A DNA stretch of 64,000 nt from positions 62,001-126,000 of the forward strand of contig VZRN01000693.1 in NCBI GenBank assembly GCA_013397935.1, given 5' to 3'. A model generated the notes under the pieces. It was not told the DNA's origin and made no database searches. It saw only the letters and a program-made list of their open reading frames with translations. Source of the DNA: Dasyornis broadbenti (Eukaryota; Chordata; Aves; Passeriformes; Dasyornithidae). Both the position numbers and the translations under genes were made by a program. Shown here piece by piece: positions 47,551 to 62,802 of this stretch (position 1 is the stretch's first letter; the number at the start of each line of letters is the position of its first letter).

Positions 47551-50500
47551 AGAAGTCAAAACAGAGCACGTTATTTGTCAGAAATGGCCAACTGCATAGG
47601 TCTGAAGATGCTAGCACGTGTTTATGAGCCAGGCACCTTCAGGGTGGGAAAGAGAAGAAAAACCATTCTCATCAGTGGAAAAGAAGGCAAATATATGAAA
47701 AGCAAAACCACAAAGGTTAAATATTGTGATATGAAAATACTTTCACAGACTTGAAAGCTATCCTGTATCTCTCAGCCTTTCCAAAGCTCTTCTAGAAAAA
47801 CACTCATACTTTACTCTCCACCCTCTGCTATGCAGAAGATACCTATTAAAATGCTTTTTCATACAATCCTCATTTTACTTTATCCACATTTTTTTCTAAC
47901 GCTTTCACCAAGCTCAAAGAGCCTTGGATAGTTTCTTAGAGACCTCTATCCTTGAGAAACATCCAATAGATATTTCTTAACTTGTCTGGAGTTACTTGGT
48001 AAGATAGATAAACTGAAGGTCACAAAGGCACACCACTCATCTAAATCAGTTTTTAGGAATATTTCGAATAACCTTGTCCTGAAAAACTTGAGAGGCTCGC
48101 AACAGAACGCTCCCATCCCTTCACTTCTGCAGTGTTGCTTCCTGTAGCAGGATAATAGTTTCCTTTCCATCATCCACTCTCGGCCTCAAATTCCATTAAC
48201 GATAAACTCTTTACACACACGTGCCTCCTCATACACAGACACGAGCTTTGATTCGTTCCTCTCCACTCATACCAAGTCAATTTAAACACCATTTGCACAC
48301 AATAGTCTTCATTTCTTGATTTAGTCGTGGAAAAAGAGAAAAGGGCAGTAGACTGCTCTGTCTCAGCTTATCAAAAACAGCACCCAAAATCAGGATAATT
48401 TTCCTGCGACTGTAAAAACATTAATTGCCTGGGCAAGAACATTAAAGTTCAAGCAATCATTCATTATATGGGCATTTTGGGTATGAATTTACGTGCTCCG
48501 GCAGAAATTGGTAGGATGTTTAGCTGGTGTTGTTTAGCTACAAATGTTTGTTACCACTGACCATCGCGACAAGGTCACTATCACATTTACAGGGACTCAA
48601 TTAAGGGTAACACTGGAGCAAAAGATGAGCTGGGCATACAGTCGGCTTACAAGCAGCTGAGCAGTAGGTCATTAAAAAGATTGTAACCAACCGTTTGAGA
48701 ATAAATGAAAGCTGTGAACTGTGCCCACCTCTAGAATTTAGGTTATTGTTATAACTGCCATCTGATTGAAAGGAGACACCGTTGCTTTTATAGCATTAAT
48801 GATATGTTCAGTCCTAACAACTCAAATCAGGGGACAGCAAGCATGAAAGCATGTGCTGTAAAAAGGGGAAAAACTATTGCTGAAACGGTTGTTCTAAACC
48901 AGCTAATCTGTTACTACTTGCTCATCGGTTTCGTTGTCAGCATTAGTGTTTAAGAAAATCTAAAAAGCGAAATTTCTAGTTTCTTAGATAATAAACCCCC
49001 TCCACTTCATTTCTTTCACTTCCATAACAGAAATCTTACGCATTTCTATTTCTTATGTATGGAAAAGTTGTTTGCCAAATGAGGGATAAGGAGGAAAAGT
49101 GATAAAACTATCAAATAACATTAATGATGAAACCTAAAACTCTTCCATTTGCCTTTGAAGTCTGTCAGCTCGTTCTGTGTCTACTGTGTGAATGAAGATA
49201 AACTCAGTTGTGGAAAGAAAAGAAAGGAGCTGAGCTGTTTAATCTTCTTATATTGATAATTGCAAGGTGTGATAGTTTTTCATACTCTGTGCTTTCATTG
49301 CTTTCATATAACAAGGCCCTCAGTATTTTAAACAAATTCTGCTATAATGTGTTCTGCTATAATTCCTCACAATGCATTTCTGTGTAAAAGCAAGAGCTCT
49401 GAAGTGAGACTTTTCAGGGTCTGCTCATTTAAAATCTGGCTGTGTAAAGCAGAGGTGCTCAGACCACTTGTAGCACTCATCACAGAGTTCACAGGATTGT
49501 CTTTCAAGGAGCCTCCAACATTAACACAGAGTTTCCTGCAGCTGGTGACTTCCTCACCAACACTTATTTGAACACCAAAGGTTGAAAGAAAGCTGAAGAT
49601 TTCAAAATTGTCAGTGGAAGGGAAGTCTTGAAAACGTGAAATGTTTTCCTGAGCAGCAGTTTTAAGCCTTTATCTTGTATGCGTGAACAATGAAATGGCC
49701 ATCATCCTGATAAAAATTAAGGACACATCTGCAGGGTTTTCCTGGCAGTTCATACATTTTCTGCGCTACTCTGCAACCTCAGGAAACAAAAGAATTAAGA
49801 ACACTGTTACTGAAAAAGCACTCTTCAGTTAGGGCTTTATTGTGTGTTCAAAAGTTGTACTACATTCAAGTATTTCTTCTAATTAGTAAGAAGGGGAAGT
49901 TGTTGCTCTGGAACAGGAATTAGATGGGATTTGATGCTCTAAATCTGGTTGAGCACCAACTAAACTCAACTAAACATCAGTTTTGCAGAAGGCGCTCTTC
50001 CATACTTTTAAGCTTTCAGTAAGGCTGGGTGGAAGAGTGATTAGGGATAATCGTTATGAAGATACGATGGAAGGAAAAGGAGAAGTAAAATTTGGTGGGT
50101 TCAAGGACTGTAACAATCCCAGCATGTGGGGACAGGGATTCAGCCTTGCTCTTGCAAAGCATCCTTTCATTTGAGTGGAAGATCAGAACACAACAAATTT
50201 ACCCAAATGCGCTACAGAAATGTTTGAGTAAATTTATTTCCTTACCTTGCTACCCAGAGGATCCCAAAGGATGGGGGAAATTAAATTTACTCTTTGCACT
50301 TCAGCCAGGGTCTTGTGGTCATTCTGGCCTCCTGCCTGCGTCGGCTCACTCCATCTTGATGTTTCCAACCTTCTGCTCTAGCTCTCCGAGTTAAAACTAT
50401 AAAGTCTCTGAAATTTCCCGGGATTTTCCTTGTTTCCAGAGTGTATGACTCCGTCTGTCAAGCTTTTAAACTGAACTGCAAGAGCTGTGTCTTGTCTTCA

Positions 50501-53108
50501 GTTCGTCTAAGGATTAGACATTTTAAAGGATTGCATTGGAATTTAAGGAAGGTTTCTTGTCGTAATTCTTACACTGCTTCCTAAACTCGTGAATTTCACT
50601 TCTTGGGGAGTGGAAAATAAAGACAGACAAGTTTTAAGAGCAAAGTCCTGTCTTGGGATGTAAATAATTGAATGAATAGCATAGAAAATGAAATAATTTC
50701 CATTAGGTATGAATGGTTGGTTCTCCAACAGATATTCTAATTTAATGCTCACATGTCTTAAATATGACTATATATTGAAAATTTGTATTCAAAGATTTTG
50801 CCAAGAGGTTCACTCAGTTGGTGTTTCCTAAAGGAAAACAGATGACGGAAAAAGCAACATGTCAGACCATACATTGCATAAGAAAGTTCCAGAAATTATC
50901 TGCATTTCGAGTGTTCTGCCTCCCAGCTGTTCTTCAGATATGAAGCACCAGTCAAAATTACACTGAATAAATAGTCCAATGTTTCTAAAGGGCTTTTCAC
51001 TCCTTTCAGTTTCTTACAGGTTTCTGTGCTAACACATCAGGTCATTATGCAAATTAAGAAGTAGAGCATGGAGGAGAAGAGGTTCCACACAAATTTCATT
51101 TTGTCAGGTTTTTTTTTTCCCCGTTTCTGAAGTGTCCTCACATGTAGATATTTATTTATAAAGGTGTTGTGCAGGATGTGCCACTTCTCCCAGATGACAT
51201 CTGCAGAGCTGAATATCCTATAACTCTCAAAACTTACACTTCCAGAATAAACCACAACTTTTTTTTTTTTTTTGGAAGCTGTTTAAACACTCAGGAAAAC
51301 AATCTCATTTTCACAGTTTGTCACTGTGAAAACATATAAGCTAATATTTATCTGCCTGCTCTCTACAAAATGAGAGTTTGTTCCAGAAATGCTTAATACA
51401 GGAAAGCCAAGTTAAGGTTCAGAAAACACTTGCTATTTTACAGTAAGGAATACATTACTTCTTCAACAGATTTTGGGCACTATTTTTTCTTGAAGCACAG
51501 TTAAGAGATTTCTCCAGGAGAATTTATTTTCTAGGGTGGAATTTCCTGTTGGAAGCAGAAAGACAAGTGTGGCCCTCTGTCAGCAATGGTGGCAGGAGCA
51601 GAGCACTCACCTGGGCCGTGACAGTCTGGATGCCTGACTCCCTGTCCAGAACCAGACCAAGCAAGGATCTTGTATGCTCTTTATACCTTAACCGTGTCAA
51701 GTTACACAAGCAAGCCTAAGTAACCGTGTACAATCTGCTTCCAGCGTCAAGAAGAGGAGAATCAGGGGAAATTACGAAAAAAAAAAATCCTACTCTTATG
51801 GGAAAAAATGTTGTAAAAGGAAAAAAATAAACCATGTAATTACGTAAGGGATGTTGAACTTTAGGTGGACATGGCAGACATGGCCAAATTACAACGATTC
51901 TAAAAAATGTGAACTGTTGATCCCAATACTGGTGGGGAAGGGTTATCATTCCCTTTCCCTCATGCCTTGCATTCAGAGGTGAATAAGGATGTGAAGTAAC
52001 TAACCGAATAGTGAAAGGAGCAGGAGGAAACACCAGTCTGTGCAAAACACCGTTTTCATACTGATGCTGGAAAATACAGAGGCATAATTCATACAAAGTA
52101 CTCAAACACAGGACACCGAGGTCACAAAGCAACGACTCTGAAAGCAGCTCTGTCTTCACATCTGAAGTTTTTAAGCTGGGGCAAACATAACTTATAGATA
52201 TTTAATTTCAATTCTCTCTCGATATGTATTGGGAGCTATATGGCCTCTCTGATGGCTGCTGCATTATTTACTTCTCACTGTGCTCGGGAATGGGTTCTTA
52301 GGGAAGAGCCAAGACAAGATAACACTACAATATCCTAAGACTAAGCCTCAGCAAGGTCATGTTTCCAGGGAATGATGTTTCTGCCAAAAAGGAATTTAAT
52401 GAGGTGACAGATTGCGAAGGATAATCTCCAGCCTTCCTAGCCAAGAATACAGAAACAATTCTCCAGGTGACCAAAGAATAGTTTCAACCAGGAACTAAAA
52501 CAAGATACGGAATCACAACTTCTGCAGAACTTTTTGGAAGGGCATGAAACCTCTTATGATTTGCATTGCCGCTGCCACTTCAGAAGCCATGATTTCCCTG
52601 CATTTTGAAACACATCACCAGCCATTTACAGATCTGATGGACCCTCCGCACCATCTCCGAGATGGTTGCATATATCAACAGTGAAGTGCGTGGTACAAGA
52701 CTGACAGCTTTTTAAATCTGATACAGGACTGTGACTGACACTGCCTATGGTCACCCAGAAAACTGCGTATTTGAATAAAATACCACCACTTAACATATGA
52801 TTTAGGTCATTGCTGAAATGAGATTGTAAATCCGACAGTAACTATACAGAGACGTGGTTACTTTTCACCATTTTTTTTAATGGCACCTAAACTAAATTAT
52901 TGTGGGGAACGTTTCCAGAACACTTTTGATGACTTCTTCCTCAAAGGTGACTAAAATTCTTTTTAACTTACTGGAACCAAGTTGTATCATTTGAATCTTA
53001 CAAGAGAAACTCACAGGCATTAGGCAAAAAAGGGCAACAATGAGAAGAGCTTATAAACAGCTTTTTTTCCTTGTGAACCTTGTCCATACAAGGTTTTTCC
53101 TTTGACAG

Positions 53109-53137
53109 ATTTATTTATTTATTTATTTATTTATTTT
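53109..53137. repeat. (ATTT)n microsatellite
   Basis: Seven units of tetranucleotide, followed by a poly-T run to about 53151. Confidence 0.95.
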
Positions 53138-55111
53138 AATTTTTTTTTTTTAATTTCTGTTATCTCACCATGTCTCTGAGACACAGAAGTCTCTGCATTT
53201 ATTGGCAGGAGGGTTCTTCTGTCCACTCGAAACCCTGCTGGTCCTCATTTCAGCTGCATGCTCCTTCTTCAAAAGCAGAAAGCTTTCAGCACCATGTCTT
53301 ACTTTAATTTTCCAAACTTTGCAAGCATCTAAAGCAAGCCCACTATCACAGTCAGTATTTCTCCCATGAATCTCCCGCTTCTCTCCACCATCCATTGGGT
53401 TTCCATGTCACTCATTAACTTTCACAATGATTTTGCAGAAGTCCACAGTCGAAGACGCTTTTAGCACAAGTTTTTCACAAGGAGTGCTCATTCTACATCG
53501 CTTCAGGGAAGTTGCCCGCGATCTTAGCGACTTCGCACACCTCATTAAAACCACATATGGGGTAATTGCATGAAATTAATATTATCTATAATTATCATAC
53601 TTTGTTCGCACTAAGCAATTTCAGATGGAAATACGAAGCATCGATTTGATACACAATAAGCAAGGCATTTCAATCAGATAGAGAAGCACACTAAATGCAT
53701 GGTGAGAGCACCACTGCTATTTGATGCATCTTAAGCCACGGGCTGCTAAAACTTTCTGCTGAGCTACAATCGTCTGAAAAGGCAAAACGGCAACGACTTT
53801 CTCTGAGGCTGAGATTTGACCAACCACTGCAAGGCAAAGCTACTCAGCTCAGATACTTCTACGTATTTGGACCAAAGATTTGAATCATTTGTTGTCTTCT
53901 TCTTGTGAGTGTTTTCTGGCGTCTATTACATCTTTGAACAAGAGCACAGCAATGTATAAAACCACATGTCTGTTTGATATGACGGCACAGAGGGTGTTCA
54001 AAACTGTTAATGAAATGCTAATTTTCTGCTAGCAGTGGATGTACCCAGTGCAAGCCATGAGTTTTAAAGAATGTTAAAAATTAAATAGTTCAAACATATC
54101 AAGTAAAAAGGTGGAGAAACTCCCTATTTGCTTAACTCTTTCAAGCTCTCTTCACATCCAGTGTTAGCAGTCAATATTTGCGTCAGAGCAGGAGGTTCAA
54201 TTGTCCCCAGGCATTGGGAAAAGGAGGCTTTATGGATAGGTATTGCTCCTAAGAACTTGTAGTTTGGCAAAATACAGTCTAACCAAAGTTTTCATCTGTG
54301 TCAAGAAAGAATAACTTAAAAATATGACAGTTCCTGAAGAGCAGCTGCAGTGCAAAACACAGAAACAGAGGAAAATCATGGAGTACGAATAAAAAAAGAA
54401 CCAGCAAGAGATAGTGACGTATAAAGAATATTTTTCAGGAGATTGGCTGATTCTTTGGGATGATTATAGCTGCTGAACAGAAGGGCTGAGCACCCCAGAC
54501 CCAGCTGACATTCATGAGGGACCCTGGTACTCTGTACTCTTAATAAAGCAGCTTGTCTTTCATAGGTCTTAAAGGAAAACAAACATCTCTCAGTATCTCT
54601 CTCTAAAAGTAGCACACGCAAATTTTAAAACTAATTAGGACAAGCCGAGTGTTTCCCAGCTTGAGAGATTTATATAAATATTTCAGGCCCTCTATCTGGC
54701 AAGTTTGGGGTGAAATGATGCAGCAGAAGAGCGAGGAAAGTAACGTCAGACCACAGAAGTGAGATTGTTCCAGCACTAACAGGACTGCAGGGCCCGTGCT
54801 CCAAGGTACTCTGTTCCCATAGGAAATAAGCTCCTAAATTACTTTCCTTTGGTGCTACAGACCTCTATATTCTCCACTGTATTTTTCTCTCTTTACAACT
54901 AATATGGAAACAGAAGCAGACACGGCAGTGATTTGCCTTCTCAAGCATAATAACAAGCATCTCTATTCCTGTGTGTAAATTAGTTTACAGCTCTGCTGCG
55001 TGTTCTACAAGAGCAGAGACTAATGGAAAACAGAATAATATTGAGTAAAAATAAAATTACTGGGAACATTATAAATTACCCAAATGGTGTTGATGTGACA
55101 AAATTAAATGA

Positions 55112-55131
55112 GATTGATTGATTGATTGATG
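55112..55131. repeat. (GATT)n microsatellite
   Basis: About five units of gatt. Confidence 0.95.
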
Positions 55132-58100
55132 AGTTTTAGTCAGATATTTATTCTAGGACATGATTAACAGCCAAATGGATATTTTGACAAGGATGTCAGT
55201 ACAAAGACAGCTTTTAAACTATAATAATGCTTTTATTTTAGTTCTTTAATTACTTTTCAAACAGTTTAGAAATAAAGATGGGTCCGTTTCATACTTCCAA
55301 TAACGATGATCACAGGGACTTGTCAGATTTGGTGATACGCTCCATAAACATGCAGACAGGTCCCTAAAGTTTATTTGACAAAGATCTTATTTAGATCACA
55401 TGCTCTACAGCAAAAGTAACACGGCCATTTGCCTTATTTTCTAGGAGCTGGCACTACCGTGAAATGATGTACTGCAATATAATGAGCCTGAAGCTAGGAA
55501 CTTGAAAACAACATTGGAATTGCCTCTTTTTTACCTTTGCATTTTGCAGAAGGCAGGACAAAAGCATTTGAGTGTCTTAAAAGCTTTGGAAATGCTGTGA
55601 ATCAAACACATCATGCACCAGACAGATTGCTTTTCATTACAGCAAGTACAAATTAAAGTTTTTTTTTTTCTTCTCTCTCTTCCTTTTACGGGGAACGGGA
55701 AATGATTTTCCCATTTGGGAAGCTGTCAGGGGAAGGGTGACTGTTGTTCAGCTCAGCAAAGTGCTCTTGATTTCAAATGAGCGAGTTGAGCTTGTTAACT
55801 TATTCCTTGTTATTGACAGACTGAAATATATGATTATGATTCATGTCAAGTATTTCCAAACTATCTCCACTGTTGATTCAAGCTATTTGTATGGAGAACC
55901 CAAAATATCTCCTCTTCACCCCACTCACCATCTTTCTGTCTTTACTTAACAGCTGTTGCAAATGACAGAAGTTCCATGGAGCAAAAGTTGCCAGCAGGTT
56001 TGGGTATTTTAAAAGTAGATGAGGCACAAGTATATTTATGCTTCTTTTCTTGGGTATAGTAACTCTTGCCTGTACAAAACACTTCTGTGTTTTATTGTTC
56101 TAATAGTTACTTGTGTTAAACGGTTTTTTACTAGTTTGTGATATAATTCTGTGAATTATTTTCAAGTGTATCTTTTGTCAGGGGAAGTATCACTGTTTTT
56201 CCAAAGATGTATTCCAATCATAATGAATTAAAAGTACATACTGTTAACATGTATATTTTATTTTTAATTGTCAATAAATAAATTTTCCCCGCAGTATTCT
56301 CTTTCCCTTTAGAAAGGGGAATTTCTCAACAAAGAGTTGTCTCGTTTCCAAATCCCATAATAACAATCATTTCTCAGCAGAAAGGAAGCATACCACTTGA
56401 TTATTTCTACATGTAACGAATATAAATCCTCCCTTGCAATATTGTTCCTTCACCTGTTTGCCAAGTAGCACTGTAATTTTTAAAAGACAGAACAATTTTA
56501 GTCAAGTCCCCCATAATGTCCTTTGTATTTGGGGGTTTATTATAGACCAGAGGAAATTTAATGTGGGGATGTCTTTTAAAATATCAAAAGACCTGGCAAA
56601 ACAGTGAACTATGCATAACTGTGGTATTTCTGAATCACTGGGAGACAATCTATCCAACACAATGACTTCGATGACCACAAATTCTCAAGGATGCAAAGTT
56701 CTTCATTAATATTTAATTGGCACAGCAACTGGCTCACAAATACTCACGTGGGACTGTATTATTTCTGATCCCACATTATCCAAAGTTTTCATAGTGGAAC
56801 GACATTATTAAGCTCTGAAGACCCCGCTGCAATTAGAAAAATGCAAAAGAAAGCAGGCTTAGGCAATTTCTACTTGCTCTTTCATTATTAAACTTTTCCA
56901 GCTTAAGAAGATAAAAAAATAGCAGTTTGCTCTTGCAGGATTGTTTTTGTCTGCAAAGCAAAATTTTTCCTAAAGCCAAAAGCTCAGGACAACACTGTCA
57001 GCCAATATTTGCCCCACAGGGAAACTCAAACAAGATAATTTATAAGTGCGCTGGCTTTAAAACTCAACAGGAAAATTAGGCCTACTCAAACTGCTCCCTT
57101 TCAATAGTGGAGGAAAAAAAACCAGGAGAGATTGAGTTGGAGTCACAATTTACGGAAGGAATTGCAATAAACACAATAATATTAATAAAACATTGTAAAA
57201 AAGAAAGAATGGTTTACCCATAAAAAAGTTATTCACTGTCAAAAGATGTCTCCCGGCCCTCGGGGACAAAAACAAGGTGGCAGCTGTTCCTGGACAATAA
57301 ACAGCACCCACTTTTTCTGAGCTCTTTCCCATTTCTCACATGCATGTCTCCATCTGGAACAATGATCCAGGTTCCAGCAAACGCAAACACGTGGTGGTGT
57401 CATGGATTAGAAAGCAGGAGGAAGTCGCCTGTTCTCTGATATGTCGGCACATATAGAAATGGTAAGAAAATAGATGGGATACTCTTTAAACCTGTCAATT
57501 TGGTATTTGGCTTGTCTCAAACTTCCACCAAAATGAGGGAATAGGTGAGCTGGAGATGTGATTATAGTGACATAAATTCAGAGTCTTCTGTACATTGTGC
57601 TTGGATGTAAATGTCAGATAAACTGCAGACCAAGTTGTGAAATACAGAAATTTTAAGTACAAACGTTCACTCTTTGACCAGCAAGCACCCTAGTTAATGT
57701 CTTTCATTGATACCCCTTGTGACTGTATGGATTGCACCGCTGGGTTCCTTGCAAGCTCATCCTTTTTACTGCCAGAGCGACATTGGAAAATCGGCTGTGG
57801 AATTCCTTACCAGGCAACGGAAAGGTAATCTTGGCAACACAGGCGTACCCCATAAGCTTTCCAGGCAGAAGGTGAACTCTTAGGAGGGTGTCTGTGCCCC
57901 TTTGAGCCACAAGTCACATTGGCAAATACTTTTAAACTACAGAGCGGCTCCAGCACAAATGTTGTGCTCTTTCAGTGCGCCCTGGGTCTCTCTGTGATGG
58001 TTAGACAGCTGCCAAGCCAGAATGCCAGAGAGATCAGCACAGGAGAAACAGAACCTGAAACAAAATGTCACAGTAGGCAGAGGAAGTGAAGCTGAAGGGT

Positions 58101-61100
58101 GAATGACACCGCTCGGTCCCTAGCAGGGGCTCTTATTTTCAAATCTTTGCGCTTGAACTGAAGGGCGCATCACAGGGATTATTAAACCTCACTTTCCTTT
58201 AATGCAGGCCGGTACAGAGTAACACATCCAAAGTAATTTCAAAGTAAAAAAGAAGAAAGGAACGAGAACAGAGGTTGGTAGATAGGAGACTGTGGGAATA
58301 AGCGTCTTCAAAGCAAAGCCTTCTTACCCAAGTGAAGAGAAATGAGGAAGCAACAGCAAAGAGAGAGGTGCTGCGCTGTAGCCAGATCCGCTTGGACTCA
58401 GCTTGCTTCCTCCATCACTGCAACGGGGGAGCTGCAGCATGAGTCACAGTCAGAATGCCTTTTTCCTGTTAAATACACAACTCGTCAGGCAGGTAACTAA
58501 ATGCAGAATATGCTTCAGCAATGTGTCTTAGAAAAAAAAAAAAAATCCACATTGTATCGCAGTAAAACAATTAATTACTCAGGTTCTCATGGCTTCAAAT
58601 AAAGCTTTGAGGGCAATTTCCCAACGGCCATTCACTGAGCCCAAATGAGCTGAAATTGAGTGGAAAAGTGTGAATTTTATGGAAAGGAGGACTGATTGAA
58701 ACAATACCTCTCCAATAACCTCAAACTTCCCCCATTAGAATAAATGAATGCACTAATTAATAAATTAGTCCCTGAGCCAGGATTTTCTGATTAACTTCCA
58801 TGCAAAACTTCCTTCACATCCTGGAATAAAAATTGTATCATTTGTTGCAGGCTTCAGCTGCTGTGGAAGTCCTTTTCTCAGCGATTCGTCTGTGTGGCCT
58901 GGAGCAGGACTCCTGAGCTGATTAAAGCTGCACTGGTGAGCTCAAAGAGGTGGGATTGTTCTGGGAGATCCCTCTGCAGGAAGTAGAAGGGAAAAAAAAA
59001 GGTGTCATAATGCACATTTTTCTTGAGAGTTTTGCAAACCCCTGCTACGGGGATTTTGTTTTCCAAGGGCTTCTCTTTCACTTGTAGCTCTTATTTGTGA
59101 AATTCTGTGTCTCCAAGCCAGGATTTTCCTGCGCAACAAATCTCAGGCTGATTCTTGAATAATAAGTGGATTTCTTATTTCTTCCAGCAAAGACACGGAA
59201 CCAATACAGATGTTACAAACACGTTTCTTATCTTTGGTGACAAGTATTGTTTAAGGAATAATTCCATGATGGCGAATTGTCCTTCTTTGATGACATTTGC
59301 AAGACTGTACAGAGTGTAGGAAATGCTGATACAGAATTTGGAACCCCTTGACAAGGACCTGAAGCATTCCCCTGCAAACTCTTACTTCCAGGGGCAAATT
59401 CAAATGACACAGGATTTTCAAACACAGTTTTTAGTATTATCAGTGAGATCATAATTGAATAATTATCTTCCTCAGCACAGAGTAGCTCCAAATGTCTTCT
59501 ATAAAGGCGAAACTCTGTTCTGTATAATCAAATAGACTATTTTGCCCTCATAATAATAGTGAAAACAATGTCTAATATCTATTCCAAAGAATCTTCAGGT
59601 GTTTCTTTTATCTTGAAAAATACGAGGAAGAAAAAGATTTTATTGCATTCCAGATGTTCTTTGGGTGCACTAAAAAGCCACTTTCATTTAAGAGATATTA
59701 AAAAGAGATATCAGGATCAAAATTCCCATAATATTTTTCTCTTAGTCTTTCAAGACACTCATCAAATCTCTTACAGGGATTTTCACTTCCACATCCAAAT
59801 GCAAACTCACACAAATAGATTTGATTTCGTAAAGGCTGACTTTCCAGCCAGTTCGCTTCCTGCTTAGTGAGTGGAGACAAAATTGTTCTGTTTTTATGAA
59901 CTATATCTCCCTAAAAATAAGATCTAGCTTATCAACAACTCTACCTCAAATTGGAGTTTCCAGTTGGTGCACTACTGGTCCTCATATTGCATTAGCAAAC
60001 CACTTAGGCTGGACATGGCACACAATTTATGACGGACCGCAGTCGATGCCACGGAATGCATACAGCTCCAACACAAATGCATCTGTCTTCACTTCAGAAT
60101 CGTTAGGTTTTAAGGTGCAGGATTTTAGCAACAATTTGTTCCTTCCTTCTCACCCTACTGCGAGATATTCGTTCTCTGAGGGGGCTCGAGAGTGGGAACA
60201 TCCTAAACTTCGGAGCATCTTGTGCTGCCGCAGCATTTGTCGAGCCTGAAGGAGAGGCACACTTCTTGGGAATGAACACGGAAATTCGCGCCACAAGAAT
60301 TCCCTCCCTCCCAACGTTTCGGATTCAAAATGGAATTGTACTTGCTTGTTGGCTTGCAGGTGCCATTGATGCAGTGGGCTGAACATCGTAGCAAAAAGGA
60401 AAACATCCATTTGTGCTGTCACCAATAATTTTGGAAGTAATTAAATGCATGCCTGCCTTGTCTTCCCACTCCATCCCTACTAATGGAGGAAGGACACAAG
60501 AAAAATAATAAAATTTTAAATCCCTCCTTCTTATGAAATCTACATAATTTCATAATAGATCTGTTTAAAATCTGTACCAAAGACAGCAAGGGTATAAAAC
60601 AAGGCCTCAAATGTCATCTTACTTAGCAAACAAAACTAGCCTTTGCAAAAAAGTTTTATTAAACGGATTGTATTGGAACGTGGGCTTCAACATCCTCATG
60701 TGAGCCTGAATTCTGACATACTTCACAAGATGCAAGGTTTTTATTACTCGTGACGTACTCTTGGTGAAAATGAGATCTGAAGCGAGTGTAGTACCGGAGA
60801 TGAGAAATACGCAACCAAGACATGCAGAACGTGTTTTTGTTGAAGAAAAAGGGTGAAATGCTGCACCACAGAAAATGGCAGCTGAGCATTGATATCAATG
60901 CCATTTCTTTTCTCCACGTGTAATTTGCCTGTTTCTTTAATGATTAAAAAAACCCTAACGGCAATATAACATTGGAGGCAATATTTAAAGATATTTTGGT
61001 TACCTTTTTTTTTCTTTTTGCATTCTTTTGACCATTTGAAGTGTTCTTTCTCTGTTTTTTCTCTCTCTGCTTTTTTTTTTTAATCTGAAATATTTGAATA

Positions 61101-62767
61101 TAAAAAGCATAATGAAGATAATGACTCTGGGTTTCTCCAACCCATTTTCATAGTTCCCTGTTCGATGAAAAATTCTATAACAAAATCACAAAGTCAGAGA
61201 GATGAAAAAGGATTATTCAAAAGTCCAAACTTGGATTTTAAAGTTCCAGAATGTTCACACTCTAGAAAAAAAATCAACTTAATAGTTTAATGTAGGAAAT
61301 CTAATATACTTCTTTCTATTTCTGTATTTTCTAAAAGATATACCAAAGACGAAACACAATGAAAAAGAAAAGTCTCATTTAGAGGGCAAGAAAAAAGGAA
61401 AAGAGCAAGGGAATTTGTGCAGGAATAATTACTGAGAATGCCAAATATTCTGTACCAATCTAGAGCAGTGTATTCATTTAGAGAGGTACAAGGTTGGCTT
61501 TATTTCTATCTGTCTTGCAAATATGGGTGAAGAATTACCCACAGAAACACAAGCTGATGATTTGAATATGTTCAATAATTGACTTTTGACTGTGAAAAAT
61601 AGTTGCAATCTTATTTCAAAGTGTCTCATCCTGGTCCTTATTCTCTGTGACATTGATTTTAAAACATTTCCATGGGCAGCCTTGTATTTCCACTTTTAAA
61701 TTCTTCGGAAGATTTTTCGGGCTTACGTTGTTACTCATCTTTTCTGATCACTCTGCTTGAGATTGAAATTAAGGAAAAAAAAAAAAAAAAGATTTCCTTG
61801 CCAAAAAAAGAGCCTGTATAAGGTACACATGTGAAGGACAATAGCTCTTAAAGAAATGAATGAGAATCAGGCAGCATTTGCTCAGGGAGGCTTTTAAAAT
61901 CTCCACTTGGGACTGTCACCTTGACGAATTGTGTTCCAAGTTCAGAGGTTTTTATGCAGTCAGGTCTTCTATAATGAGACTTTCACAGCCGTTTTAAAGA
62001 ATTAGAGTAAATTACTCCCTTTTTCCCTTTATGAAACACAGCTGGAAAATGGTAATGACCCTTTTGATATGGATTCCATTAACTAAATTCTTATTTGGGT
62101 AAAAACCCCCACATTATTCCAATTGCTAATTATGCCTTTTGCAGCTTTTTTGGTGTATATACTCATTGCACATATTTTACTTTGATTTTCCTATTGTGAA
62201 TGCCAAAGTTAATATTTCAGATTTACGTCAACTGCAAGTGTTTCATGTTTACATTAAAGGCACACCTTGTGTACGATTTAGCACTTATTTTAAACTTTGG
62301 TTTTTATTAGAATAATAGATACCCTCTGGGGAGCACTTAGCTACTTCCTGCTGTCTGCTTTGTAATGAACCAGGTTTTTGACAGCTTGGTTGCTGACCTA
62401 TTAGGAGCTTCCCTTAACTCGATTTTAGTGGTAACCAAAACTGTTAATTTTTGTTTCCCTCTCTGCTTCAGGGTATTTCTTTTAATGCATTTAATACATT
62501 TCAGCAAAGTCAGAAGATTGAATGTTTGAAAAACTTCGGGGTTTTCGCAGAGACGAGTGGAAGTGTGGAATTTTTGGTGCATTTTTTAAAATTCGTAATT
62601 TTTAAAAGGTGTATCAAGTCATGACTCCTCACTACCTTTTCCCAGAAGGAAAAAACCACCAGTTACACAGCAAAGAATGTACCAGGGGAAAGAGCGTTAA
62701 GTCTGTGCTAATTTTTGTCAGAAGGATGAATGAACCACAGTTATGTTGAATTAACCACATCGCGTTG

Positions 62768-62802
62768 GCGGTCTTTTCATACTTTAATGATTCTATGATT
62801 CC
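62768..62802 (+). mobile_element. CR1 3' tail remnant
   Basis: ggtcttttcatactttaatg followed by attctatgattc matches the very end of CR1. Only about 35 bp are recognisable. Confidence 0.6.

Larger units (their letters stand above)
44561..62765. other. Gene-poor intergenic stretch
   Basis: About 18 kb of AT-rich DNA. On both strands I found only short open frames with no recognised domain, no tRNA-like fold and no clear exon. Simple repeats are listed separately. Some parts, such as 48420-48700, look unusually repeat-free and could be conserved non-coding DNA, but that cannot be tested here. Confidence 0.45.

Noticed and set aside
48420..48960. Conserved non-coding element
   Set aside because: The look of the sequence alone is not evidence; it needs a cross-species alignment.
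59896..60249. 117-codon plus-strand frame as a gene
   Set aside because: No recognised domain or splice context, and an overlapping minus-strand frame of similar length.
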